Source: JADKFD01 sp050250665 (lineage in GTDB: Bacteria > Pseudomonadota > Gammaproteobacteria > Xanthomonadales > SZUA-5). Taken from it: DNA of 64,000 nt. The stretch is taken from assembly GCA_050250665.1 (NCBI GenBank), contig JBFWOF010000004.1, positions 1 through 64,000 on the forward strand. The letters run 5' to 3'. A program made the position numbers and the translations under genes. Within the stretch, counting starts at the first letter, position 1; every line of letters begins with the position of its first letter. Under the pieces are notes generated by a model. The model saw only the letters and a list, made by a program, of their open reading frames with translations. It had not been told where the DNA came from and did no database searches. This document shows positions 43,908 to 52,538 of the stretch, piece after piece.

Positions 43908-44109
43908 GTGCGGCTGTGGTTGCGAGCTCCTGGAGGGCGCCGCGCTGCGGCGCCGCTTTGCCTGGTCTGAAGATCAAGAGCAGCCGCGCAGGCGCGCGGC
44001 CCTCCTCAAGGCTCGGATCATGGCGTCCTTGCGAGGAGCGCAGCGACGAAGCAATCCAGTGCTGCTGTGGCCGTGCATCTGGACTGCTGCCGACGCCGGA
44101 GCCCTGCTC
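43908..44109. repeat. Short spacer with dispersed repeats between pfaA and pfaC
   Basis: An imperfect inverted pair ggagggcgccgcgctgcggc (43932-43951) and gcgcaggcgcgcggccctcc (43986-44005) is followed by a cgtccttgcgaggagcgcag family copy (44024-44059). The pfaC-like frame is open through this copy, but the ATG at 44110 is the natural start. Confidence 0.75.
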
Positions 44110-47100
44110 ATGACCCCGATCGCCATCGTCGGCCGCGCCTGCGTGTTGCCGGGCGCCTTGAGCCCGGAGGAACTCTGGCAGGCGGTCATTGCCGGCCGTG
44201 ACCTGACTTCGTCGGTGCCCGCGGGACGCTGGGGCCTGGATCCGGCATCCGTGCTTTGCCGCCCCGATACGCCGCAGCCGGACCATTGCTGGAGCGATCG
44301 CGGCGGCTTTGTTCGTGGCTTCGAACAACTCTGGAATCCGCAGGGTTTCGATCTGCCAGCCGCCGAGTTGGATGGGCTGGATCCGCTGATCCACTGGACC
44401 CTGCACTGCGCCCGCGAGGCTCTGGGGCAGATCGCTGCGCGGACGGCACGGATCGGCCTGGTGCTCGGCAATCTCGGTTTTCCGTCCGAATCGATGGCGC
44501 GCTTTGCCGATCAGGTCTGGAAGGACCAAACGCCGCGGGATCCGCGCCATCGCGCCATGAGCGGCGGCAGTGCGGCGCTGATCGCCCGGGCGCTGGGCTT
44601 GACCGCCGGCAGCTATAGTCTGGATGCGGCCTGCGCCAGCTCGCTGTACGCGCTCAAGCTGGCTTGCGATCAGCTCAACGATGGCGAGGCCGATCTGATG
44701 CTCGCCGGCGCCGTGCAGCGAGCCGATCCGCTGTTCCTGCAACAGGGTTTTGCGGCGCTCGGCGCGCTCAGCAAGAGCGGCCAGTCGCGACCCTTTCACC
44801 GTGACGCCGATGGCCTGGTCGCGGCCGAGGGCTGCGCGCTGTTCGCGCTGAAGCGACTGGCCGACGCCCGTCGCGACGGCGAGCGCATACACGCCGTCAT
44901 CCGTGGCATCGGGCTGTGCAACGACGGTCGCGGTCGCGGCCTGCTGGTGCCCGACGAGAACGGCCAGCGCCGCGCCATGCAGCAGGCTTACCGTGATGCC
45001 GGTCTGCGACCGGAACAGGTCAGCCTGCTGGAGTGCCATGCCACCGGCACGCCGGTGGGCGATGCCGCCGAGTTGCGCAGCAGCGCGGCGGTATTTGCGC
45101 GGGCCTCGGCGCTGCCGATCGCCTCGTTGAAGTCCAATCTCGGGCATCTGATCACGGCCGCTGGCGGCGCCGGCATCATCAAGCTGATCGAAGCCCTGCG
45201 CCATCGCCAGCGGCCTCCGAATCGGGCGGTAGACCGATGCATTGACGCTCTGGCGCAGACGCCGTTCCGGTTGCTGGAACAGCTGGAAAACTGGCCCGCC
45301 CCCGAGCCCCGCATCGCCGCCATTTCGGCCTTCGGATTCGGCGGCAACAATGCCCATCTGGTCCTGTCCGAGGACGATCCGGGGCTCGCGCTCGTGCCTG
45401 CAGACGAGCCGGCGATGGACGAGGAGCCGGTCGCCATTGTCGGTCTGGAATGCAGCCTGGGCAGACTGGTCGATGCCGAATCCGTGGCTGAAGCGCTGTT
45501 CTCCGGCGCGTCTGTGCTGGACAGTTCCGGACAGGCCCGCGCCGACCAGATCGAACTGGATCTGGCCGGTCTGCGCTTTCCGCCCAGGGATCTGGAGCAG
45601 ACGCTGCCGCAACAACTGCTGCTGTTGCGCATGGCCACCGCCGCGCTGGCGGCGGCAGGGGTGTCGCCGGGGCCGCGGGTTGGGGCCTTGATCGGCATGG
45701 AGCCGGACGCCGAAGTCGCCCGCTACGGCACGCGCTGGCGGCTGCCGGAGGGCGCCGATCGCGAGGCTGTAGTGGCCCCCTTGCAGGCGGCTAGCGTGCT
45801 CGGCTGCATGCCCAATATTCCGGCCAATCGGCTGAGTTCGCAGTTCGATCTGGGTGGACCGAGCTACACGCTGCAGGCCGGCGCGCAGTCCGGGCTGCAG
45901 GCGCTCGCCATTGCCCGACGCGCGCTGCTCACCGGTGAGCAGGATGCGGTACTGGTCGGCGCGGTCGACCTCTGTTGCGAGCCGGTGACCATGGCCGCCG
46001 GCAACACCCAGCCGGCCGATGCCGCCGTCGCCCTGGTGTTGAAGCGCCTCGCCGATGCCAAGCGCGATGGCGACCGCATCCATGCGCTGCTGGATCGCGC
46101 CGAATCGGCAGCGGTGGGCGAGGATCTGCCCGATCTGCGCTCGCGCTGTGGCGATGCCGGCGCCGCCGACGGCCTGCTGCGGCTGGCGGTAGCGACTCTC
46201 TGTCTGCATCACCGGCGACGGATCGATGGTCTGCCCTGGCTCAGCGCGCAGGCCCGGAGTTTCGAGATCGCGGTGCCCGGGCATGCACCGATGCGACTGC
46301 GCGAGGCGCAGGTCGGCCGTCTGCCGACACCGGCGCCGCAGTTGCATCTGCTGACAGCGGCCGGCAAAGCCGAGCTGATCGATGCGCTGGCCCACGGCAG
46401 CACGCCGGCGCCTGGCCCGGCGCGATTGGCGCTGGTGGCGACCGAAACCGAGCTGGCGCAGGTGCGCGCCCGGGCGCTGGCGCATCTGCGCGACGGCGCC
46501 CCGGCCGGCAGCAGTGTGCACTTCCGCGAGCGCCCGCTCGCCGGCGAACTGGCTTTCGTCTTCGCCGGAGCCGGCGCCTCCTATGCCGGCATGGGGCGCG
46601 AGCTGCTGCAGGCCTTTCCGACCCTGCTGGATTCGCTGGGACAGCGCAGCCGGCGGCTCTCGACGGCGCTGGACTGGTCGCTGGCAGGCGAGTCCGGCCC
46701 CAGCGCGGTGCAGCAACTGTGGGCTGCCTCGGCACTGTCGCAGCTGCATCTGGCGCTGTCGACCGAGCTGTTGGGGCTGCATCCGGACGCCTGGATCGGC
46801 TATTCCTCCGGCGAGACCAATGCGCTGGTCGCGGCCGAAGTCTGGACCGATCCCGACGCGCTGATGAACGATATGGATGCCAGCGCGCTGGTCACCCGTC
46901 GGCTCGGTGGCGACTTCGAGACGGTCGCGGCGCAATGGGGCGGGCCGGTGCATTGGGCCAGCTGGACCGTGCTGGCGCCGGTCGCCGAGGTGCGCGCAGC
47001 GATCGAGCCCGAGCCCCAGGTGCACCTGGCCATCATCAACGCCGATGCCGACTGCCTGATCGCCGGCGACACCGACGGCTGTGCCCGCGTGGTCGAGCGC

Positions 47101-50100
47101 ATCGGCAGCAGCCGCTGTCTGCGCCTGGACTATCCGCTGGCGGTGCACGTGCCCGAGCTGCAGGCCGTGGCCGAGGACTGGCTGCAGCTGCATCGGCGCG
47201 ACACCCGGGCACCACGCTGCGGTCGGATCTATTCGACGGCCAGCGGAGCGGCCTACACACCCGATCGCGAATTCTGCGCCCAGGCCATTCTGGCCCAGGC
47301 CAACCAGACCCTGGACCTGCGCCCGGTGGTCCTGCAGGCCTGGAACGACGGCGTGCGCGTGTTCGTCGAGCACGGCCCCGGCAACAGTTTCGCCCGGGCG
47401 ATCCGCAACATCCTCGGTCCGCGCGAAGCGCTGATGGTCAGTCTGGATCGCAGGAATCAGGGGCTGGAAGGCGTGCTCAGTGCCGCGGCGGCGCTCTGGG
47501 TGGCGGGCATTGATGTCGACATGGCGGCATTGCAGTCTGCGCTTGCACCGCCCGCAGTAAACCCGACACCGAAACGACCGATGCGCTTCGCCGCGCATTG
47601 GCCGGAAGTCAGGTTGCAGCGGCAAGCCTCCGGCATACAGACAATGTGGCCGGCGCCGCCCCTGCCCAGCGTGTTCAACTGGTCGGCGACCGTGATCTCG
47701 CTCTCCACTGTAGGTCACGTTGGCCCGCAGGGCCTACGTGACATTCGGGCACCCCGTCACGTAGCCCGCTACGCGGACAACGTGACCTACGATCAGCCGC
47801 AGGCCCAGCCTCCCTTGGTGGCGGGCGCCTCAGGCACCGCCGGCGCGAGCTCTGAGGTAGGTCACGTTGGCCCGCAGGGCCTACGTGACATTCAGGCGCC
47901 CCGTCACGTAGCCCGCTACGCGGACAACGTGACCTACGATCAGCCGCAGGCCCAGGCTCCCTTGGTGGCGGGCGCCTCAGGCATCGCCGGCGCGAGCTCT
48001 GAGGTAGGTCACGTTGGCCCGCAGGGCCTACCTGACATTCGGGCACCCCGTCACCTAGCCCGCTACGCGGACGACGTGACCTACGATCAGCCGCAGGGCC
48101 TACCTGAGGAACTCACCCCGTCACGCTTCGGTGCCACGCAATTCGCCGCACAACATCAGTTTGCACAGCTGACCCAGGCCCAGCTGCAATACGTCCAGAC
48201 GCAAAGCACCGCGCAGAATCAGTTCCTCGCCCTGCAGGCGCGGGCGCAGAGCTTGCTTTTTGCGAATCGTGCAGCAGCGCCTTGGGTCGCCGCTGCTGCA
48301 AATGACCTGAGGGCACAGCCTGGTCTGCAGCCTGCCGGCGTCACTCGCATTCCGGCGGTCTCGACCACACTGCCGACAATGGCTCCCGCCGCTTCGGACT
48401 TTGCTCCGACACCAGCAACCGACAACCAACAACCGACAACCGGCAGCCCTTCGCCCCCTCCAACACCGACACCAACAACCGACACCCGCTCTTCCGTACC
48501 AGCAACCGACAACCAACAACCAACAACCCGCTTCACCCGCGCCCAACTCGAAATCCACGCCGACAGTCGCATCTCCGAGATCTTCGGCGCCGCGTTTGCA
48601 GCCCAGGACAGCTACGCCCGTCAGGTGCGCATGCCCAAACCGCCACTGCTGCTGGCCGATCGCGTGCTGGCCATCGAAGGCGCGCCCGGCGTGCTGGCCA
48701 GGGGTCGGATCGTCACCGAAACCGATGTCGCCCAGCACGAATGGGCCGTGCACTGCGGACGTCTGGCGGCCGGCGTGCTGATCGAGTGCGGACAGGCCGA
48801 TCTGATGCTGGTGTCCTGGCAGGGCATCGACGCCCACAATCGCGGCGAGCGGGTCTATCGATTGCTCGGCTGCGAGCTGATGTACCACGGCGATCTGCCG
48901 GCGCGTGCCGACACCCTGCGCTTCGACATCGAACTCGACGGCCACGCCGCGCAGGGCGATGTGCGCCTGATGTTCTTTCACTACGACTGCCACAACGGTG
49001 ATCGGCGGGAGCTGTCGGTACGTCAGGGTCAGGCCGGGTTCTTCACCGCCGAAGAACTGGCGGCCTCGGCCGGCTGTCTGTGGAGCCCGGAACAGCAAGC
49101 GATCGTCGATCCACCACAGCTGGATGCCGTGGCCGTGGCGTGCACCTGGACCACGCTGGATCGCGCGCAGCTGGAGGCCTTTGCCGCCGGCCAGACGCAC
49201 GCCTGCTTCGGCCCCGGCTTCGAGCTGGCACGCACGCACACACGCAGTCCGGCGATCCAGGGCGGGCGCATGCTGCTGCTGGATCGGGTGAGCGAGCTGG
49301 CGATCGGTGGCGGTCCCTGGGGGCGCGGCTATCTGCGCGCTGAACTCGACATCCATCCGCAGCAATGGTTCTTCGACGGCCATTTCAAGAATGACCCGTG
49401 CATGCCCGGCACGCTGATGTTCGAGGCCTGCCTGCAGGCAATGGCCCTGTATCTGGCCGCCTGCGGCTACACCCTCAAGCGCGATGGCTGGCGCTTTCAG
49501 CCGGTGCCGGAACTGAGCTACGCACTGCAGTGTCGGGGCCAGGTCACCCCCGGCTCGCGCTTGCTAGTGACCGAGGTCTTTGTCGAGGAACGGGTGGCCG
49601 GACCGCGGCCGACGCTATACGCCGATCTGCTGTGCACGGTCGATGGCCTCAAGGCCTTCCACGCCCGGCGCGTGGCGCTGGAGCTGGTGCCCGACTGGCC
49701 ACTGGAAGATACCGACCGTAGGTCACGTAGTCCGCTGCGCGGACAACCTGACCTACAGATAGCGAGCGACGCCGTTACCCACCCGAATGCCCCGACCGCA
49801 CCAACGCCACCATCCGCCGTCCCCACCATCAACGGCTTCCCCTTCGACCAGCACAGTCTGCTCGCCTGCGCGCTCGGCCGTCCGTCCGCCGCCTTCGGCC
49901 CGATGTACCGGCGCTTCGATGGCCCCACCCGGGTGGCGCGTCTGCCCAGCCCGCCTTATCACTTCATCAGCCGCATCGCCCACATCGAAGGTCCGATCGG
50001 CGTGATGCGCGGCGGCGCCCGGGTGATCGCCGAATACGAGGTGCCAGAGGCGGTCTGGTATCTCGACGAAAACGGGACACGGGTGATGCCCTTCGCCGTG

Positions 50101-50985
50101 CTGCTGGAGGCCGCGCTGCAGCCCTGCGGCTGGCTGTCGAGCTATGTCGGTTCGGCGCTGACCGTGGACAGCGAACTCGGCTTCCGCAATCTCGATGGCG
50201 AGGGCACCGTGCTGGCCGAACTACCCGCTGCCGCCGGCACATTGACCACCGAGGTTGAACTCACCGACGTGTCAGCCAGCGCCGGCATGATCATCGAGAA
50301 CTTCCGTGTGCGCTGCCATGTGCACGGTCGCGAGGTCTATCAGCTGAAGACCGTGTTCGGCTTCTTTCCACCCGAGGCTCTGGCGGCGCAGGCCGGACTT
50401 CCGGTCAGCGCCGCTCAGCGCGAGTTGCTGACCCGCCGCGCCAATGTCGATATCGGTCTGGCGGCGCTCATGACCGCATCAACAGACGGGGTGCGCCTGC
50501 CGGGAAGCATGTTGCGCATGATCGATCGCATCGAAGGCCATTGGCCCGAAGCCGGCGCGGCCGGTTTGGGCCAGCTGCGCGCGGTCAAGGACATCGACAG
50601 CAGCGAGTGGTTCTTCAAGGCCCATTTCTTCCAGGACCCGGTGCAACCCGGCTCGCTGGGACTGGAAGCCATGCTGCAGACGCTGCAATACGCGCTGCTG
50701 CAGCATCTGAGCCCCGCCGAACGCGCCAGCGCCCGCTTCCAGAGCATCGCCCTGGATCAGCCCCATCGCTGGAAGTACCGCGGCCAGGTATTGCCGCATC
50801 ATCTGCAGGTGCACACCACCCTGGAACTGACCGAATTGCGGCGTGAGGGCAGCGCCTGGCTGGCGCTGGCCGATGCCAGTCTGTGGGTCGACGGCCAGCG
50901 CATCTACGAAGCCACGGGCCTGGGCGTCAGAGCGGTGCTGACCGAGCAGCGTCTATCCGCAGATGTCACAGATGGACGCAGATAA
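44110..50985 (+). CDS. pfaC: PfaC-like iterative lipid synthase: KS-CLF-AT-DH-DH
   Basis: This 2291-residue partner of the PfaA-like protein has ketosynthase 1-430 (Cys175, His310, His346), then a chain-length-factor-like domain from 439 (active cysteine replaced, Ala592 in LQAGAQSG). Next is an acyltransferase about 813-1130 (GAGAS; Ser899 in GYSSGE). A 350-residue low-complexity linker follows, then two FabA-type double hot dog dehydratases (catalytic His1758 in FFDGHFKNDP and His2172 in FFKAHFFQDP). AT within the KS-CLF protein resembles myxobacterial Pfa3, whereas marine clusters place a separate AT in PfaB. The terminal acylglycerolphosphate acyltransferase of Pfa3 is absent. The linker holds in-frame dispersed repeats, and the last nine codons and stop belong to a 147-bp element. 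Confidence 0.92.
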   Translation: MTPIAIVGRACVLPGALSPEELWQAVIAGRDLTSSVPAGRWGLDPASVLCRPDTPQPDHCWSDRGGFVRGFEQLWNPQGFDLPAAELDGLDPLIHWTLHCAREALGQIAARTARIGLVLGNLGFPSESMARFADQVWKDQTPRDPRHRAMSGGSAALIARALGLTAGSYSLDAACASSLYALKLACDQLNDGEADLMLAGAVQRADPLFLQQGFAALGALSKSGQSRPFHRDADGLVAAEGCALFALKRLADARRDGERIHAVIRGIGLCNDGRGRGLLVPDENGQRRAMQQAYRDAGLRPEQVSLLECHATGTPVGDAAELRSSAAVFARASALPIASLKSNLGHLITAAGGAGIIKLIEALRHRQRPPNRAVDRCIDALAQTPFRLLEQLENWPAPEPRIAAISAFGFGGNNAHLVLSEDDPGLALVPADEPAMDEEPVAIVGLECSLGRLVDAESVAEALFSGASVLDSSGQARADQIELDLAGLRFPPRDLEQTLPQQLLLLRMATAALAAAGVSPGPRVGALIGMEPDAEVARYGTRWRLPEGADREAVVAPLQAASVLGCMPNIPANRLSSQFDLGGPSYTLQAGAQSGLQALAIARRALLTGEQDAVLVGAVDLCCEPVTMAAGNTQPADAAVALVLKRLADAKRDGDRIHALLDRAESAAVGEDLPDLRSRCGDAGAADGLLRLAVATLCLHHRRRIDGLPWLSAQARSFEIAVPGHAPMRLREAQVGRLPTPAPQLHLLTAAGKAELIDALAHGSTPAPGPARLALVATETELAQVRARALAHLRDGAPAGSSVHFRERPLAGELAFVFAGAGASYAGMGRELLQAFPTLLDSLGQRSRRLSTALDWSLAGESGPSAVQQLWAASALSQLHLALSTELLGLHPDAWIGYSSGETNALVAAEVWTDPDALMNDMDASALVTRRLGGDFETVAAQWGGPVHWASWTVLAPVAEVRAAIEPEPQVHLAIINADADCLIAGDTDGCARVVERIGSSRCLRLDYPLAVHVPELQAVAEDWLQLHRRDTRAPRCGRIYSTASGAAYTPDREFCAQAILAQANQTLDLRPVVLQAWNDGVRVFVEHGPGNSFARAIRNILGPREALMVSLDRRNQGLEGVLSAAAALWVAGIDVDMAALQSALAPPAVNPTPKRPMRFAAHWPEVRLQRQASGIQTMWPAPPLPSVFNWSATVISLSTVGHVGPQGLRDIRAPRHVARYADNVTYDQPQAQPPLVAGASGTAGASSEVGHVGPQGLRDIQAPRHVARYADNVTYDQPQAQAPLVAGASGIAGASSEVGHVGPQGLPDIRAPRHLARYADDVTYDQPQGLPEELTPSRFGATQFAAQHQFAQLTQAQLQYVQTQSTAQNQFLALQARAQSLLFANRAAAPWVAAAANDLRAQPGLQPAGVTRIPAVSTTLPTMAPAASDFAPTPATDNQQPTTGSPSPPPTPTPTTDTRSSVPATDNQQPTTRFTRAQLEIHADSRISEIFGAAFAAQDSYARQVRMPKPPLLLADRVLAIEGAPGVLARGRIVTETDVAQHEWAVHCGRLAAGVLIECGQADLMLVSWQGIDAHNRGERVYRLLGCELMYHGDLPARADTLRFDIELDGHAAQGDVRLMFFHYDCHNGDRRELSVRQGQAGFFTAEELAASAGCLWSPEQQAIVDPPQLDAVAVACTWTTLDRAQLEAFAAGQTHACFGPGFELARTHTRSPAIQGGRMLLLDRVSELAIGGGPWGRGYLRAELDIHPQQWFFDGHFKNDPCMPGTLMFEACLQAMALYLAACGYTLKRDGWRFQPVPELSYALQCRGQVTPGSRLLVTEVFVEERVAGPRPTLYADLLCTVDGLKAFHARRVALELVPDWPLEDTDRRSRSPLRGQPDLQIASDAVTHPNAPTAPTPPSAVPTINGFPFDQHSLLACALGRPSAAFGPMYRRFDGPTRVARLPSPPYHFISRIAHIEGPIGVMRGGARVIAEYEVPEAVWYLDENGTRVMPFAVLLEAALQPCGWLSSYVGSALTVDSELGFRNLDGEGTVLAELPAAAGTLTTEVELTDVSASAGMIIENFRVRCHVHGREVYQLKTVFGFFPPEALAAQAGLPVSAAQRELLTRRANVDIGLAALMTASTDGVRLPGSMLRMIDRIEGHWPEAGAAGLGQLRAVKDIDSSEWFFKAHFFQDPVQPGSLGLEAMLQTLQYALLQHLSPAERASARFQSIALDQPHRWKYRGQVLPHHLQVHTTLELTELRREGSAWLALADASLWVDGQRIYEATGLGVRAVLTEQRLSADVTDGRR
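47710..48107 (+). repeat. In-frame 147-bp repeat, 2.7 copies, inside the pfaC-like gene
   Basis: Units begin at 47710, 47857 and 48004 (exactly 147 bp, 49 codons). Each encodes a stretch starting GHVGPQGL and containing RHVARYADNVTYDQPQ. The DNA holds inverted arms gtaggtcacgttg and caacgtgacctac (47710-47722 and 47778-47790 in copy 1). The same arms occur in intergenic DNA at 36817-36867 and 37159-37193. It lies in the AT-DH linker. Confidence 0.95.
49717..49757 (+). repeat. In-frame palindromic element in the DH-DH linker
   Basis: The run from gtaggtcacgtagtccgctg to caacctgacctac reads as DRRSRSPLRGQPDLQ in the pfaC-like protein. It is a single copy of the same element as 47757-47790, placed between the two dehydratase domains. 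Confidence 0.88.
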
Positions 50986-51850
50986 GAGCAAATGAAGTCG
51001 GGTTTTCAACGATCGGAATGCCGCGCAGATTACGCACGACCCTGATCAGATGCCATCCCGATTCGCTCCTGAACATCTGCGCACATCGGCGTCATCTGCG
51101 GATAAATGCTCTGCCCTACCGAGCAGCGTCCATCCGCAGATGTAACAGATGGACGCAGATGAGACTAAATCAAGTCAGGATTTCAATGTTCGGGATACCG
51201 CGAAGATTGCGCGCAACCCTGATCAGATGCCATCCCGATTCGCTCCTGAACATCTGCGCACATCGGCGTCATCTGCGGATAAATGCTCTGCCCTGGCCAG
51301 CCGGAAGAGCCGAGCAGCGTCCATCCGCAGATGTCACAGATGGACGCAGATGAGATCAAATGAAGCCAGGATTTCAATGTGCGGGGTACCGCTAAGATTG
51401 CGCGCAACCCTGATCAGATGCCATCCCGATTCGCTCCTGAACATCTGCGCACATCGGCGTCATCTGCGGATGAATGCTCTGCCCTGGCCAGCCGGAACAG
51501 CCGAGCAGCGTCCTTCCGCAGATGTCACAGATGGACGCAGATGAAGGCAAGATATTCACGATCGCTCTCGCTGAAACGACCGGTCTGCAGCCGTCTACCC
51601 AGCCCGAATCCGCCTGTGAACATCTGCGAACATCGGCGTCATCTGCGGATGAATGCTCTGCCCTGGCCAGCCGGAAGAGCCGAGCAGCGTCCTTCCGCAG
51701 ATGTCACAGATGGACGCAGATGAAGGCAGGATATTCACGATCGCTCTCGCTGAAACGACCGGTCTGCAGCCGTCTACTTAGCCCGAATCCGCCTGTGAAC
51801 ATCTGCGCACATCGGCGTCATCTGCGGATAAATGCTCTGCCTTTGCCAGC
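50956..51850. repeat. Five tandem inverted-repeat elements (MITE-like), 135-147 bp each
   Basis: Elements start at 50956, 51133, 51324, 51515 and 51694. The first three are 147 bp, the last two 135 bp with a different interior. Each begins tccgcagatgtcacagatgg (taacag in copy 2) and ends with an imperfect inverted copy (catcggcgtcatctgcgga). They are separated by 30-45 bp of conserved spacer (taaatgctctgccctggcca). The first copy overlaps the 3' end of the pfaC-like gene. There is no gene between the pfaC stop and 51886. Confidence 0.93.
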
Positions 51851-51886
51851 CAGTGCGAACATGCCTCGCCCATCTGGAGTTCTTGC

Positions 51887-52537
51887 GTGCAATCGGAAAT
51901 GACCTGTGTTGTGGTCGCTGCAGTGGAAGACGTTCTGCGCGAACTGCCGGCACCGCCCGAATCCTGGTTGTCCCCCAGTGAGTGGGTCCGCGCCCAGCGT
52001 CTGCGCGTACCCAGCCGCCATCGCCACTATCTGGCGGGCCACTGGCTGGCGCGTCTGCAGCTGGGGCGACTGCTCGATCGGGATCCGGCTCGCTGCGTGT
52101 TGGTCGAGCGCGAGCATCTGCCGCCGCAGGTGCTCGATGCACCGTTGCAGCTCTCGCTCAGCCACAGCGGCGACTGGATCGCCTGCGCGCTGTCGCCCGC
52201 GGCCATTGGCATTGATCTGGAACAACGGGGTCGCGGACCGCAGCTGCGGTCGTTTGCCCACCTGCTCGCGGCCGACGGGGAAACAGCCGGCGACTTGAGC
52301 GACGACACCCTGCTGCAACGCTGGGTGTTGAAGGAAGCCCTGATCAAGCGCGATTGCGGCAGCGCGCTTCCGGACTTGCTGGCCGCAATTCGCCTGGTGC
52401 CCTGCGCTGCCGCCGACGCCTCGGTCGAACTGCTCAGCACCAACAGCTACGAGCTGGCGGTCGCCTCGCCACAGCCCTGGCACATCGAGATGTCCAAGCC
52501 GGTGCTGGACCGCCAGTGCTGGCTCGACCTTCGATGA
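51887..52537 (+). CDS. pfaE: Sfp-type 4'-phosphopantetheinyl transferase (PfaE role)
   Basis: The enzyme transfers the phosphopantetheine arm from CoA to ACP serines. The 216-residue protein has the signature GIDLE (Asp110, Glu112) and WVLKEA (Lys149, Glu150), plus LSLSHSGDW. The GTG start at 51887 has ggag six bases upstream and is preferred over ATG 51899. Placed at the end of the Pfa-type cluster, it very probably activates the two ACPs of the pfaA-like protein. It converges with kduD, one base apart. Confidence 0.92.
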   Translation: MQSEMTCVVVAAVEDVLRELPAPPESWLSPSEWVRAQRLRVPSRHRHYLAGHWLARLQLGRLLDRDPARCVLVEREHLPPQVLDAPLQLSLSHSGDWIACALSPAAIGIDLEQRGRGPQLRSFAHLLAADGETAGDLSDDTLLQRWVLKEALIKRDCGSALPDLLAAIRLVPCAAADASVELLSTNSYELAVASPQPWHIEMSKPVLDRQCWLDLR

Positions 52538-52538
52538 A

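Noticed and set aside
44020..44109. 30-codon N-terminal extension of the pfaC-like protein
   Set aside because: The extra codons are made of a dispersed repeat (cgtccttgcgaggagcgcag). The ketosynthase motif MTPIAIVG starts at 44110.
45424..46500. Inactivated ketosynthase pseudo-domain as a sign of gene decay in pfaC
   Set aside because: Loss of the active cysteine (Ala592) is the normal state of a chain length factor, which is expected directly after the KS in PfaC-type proteins.
43780..47718. 1312-codon open frame antisense to the synthase genes
   Set aside because: It runs opposite to the well-supported pfaA and pfaC domains and has no recognisable motifs. High-GC genes often give such long antisense frames.
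50956..51850. CRISPR-like array
   Set aside because: Units are 177-191 bp apart, the intervals are themselves repeats and not unique spacers, and no cas genes are present. The structure is that of tandem inverted-repeat elements.
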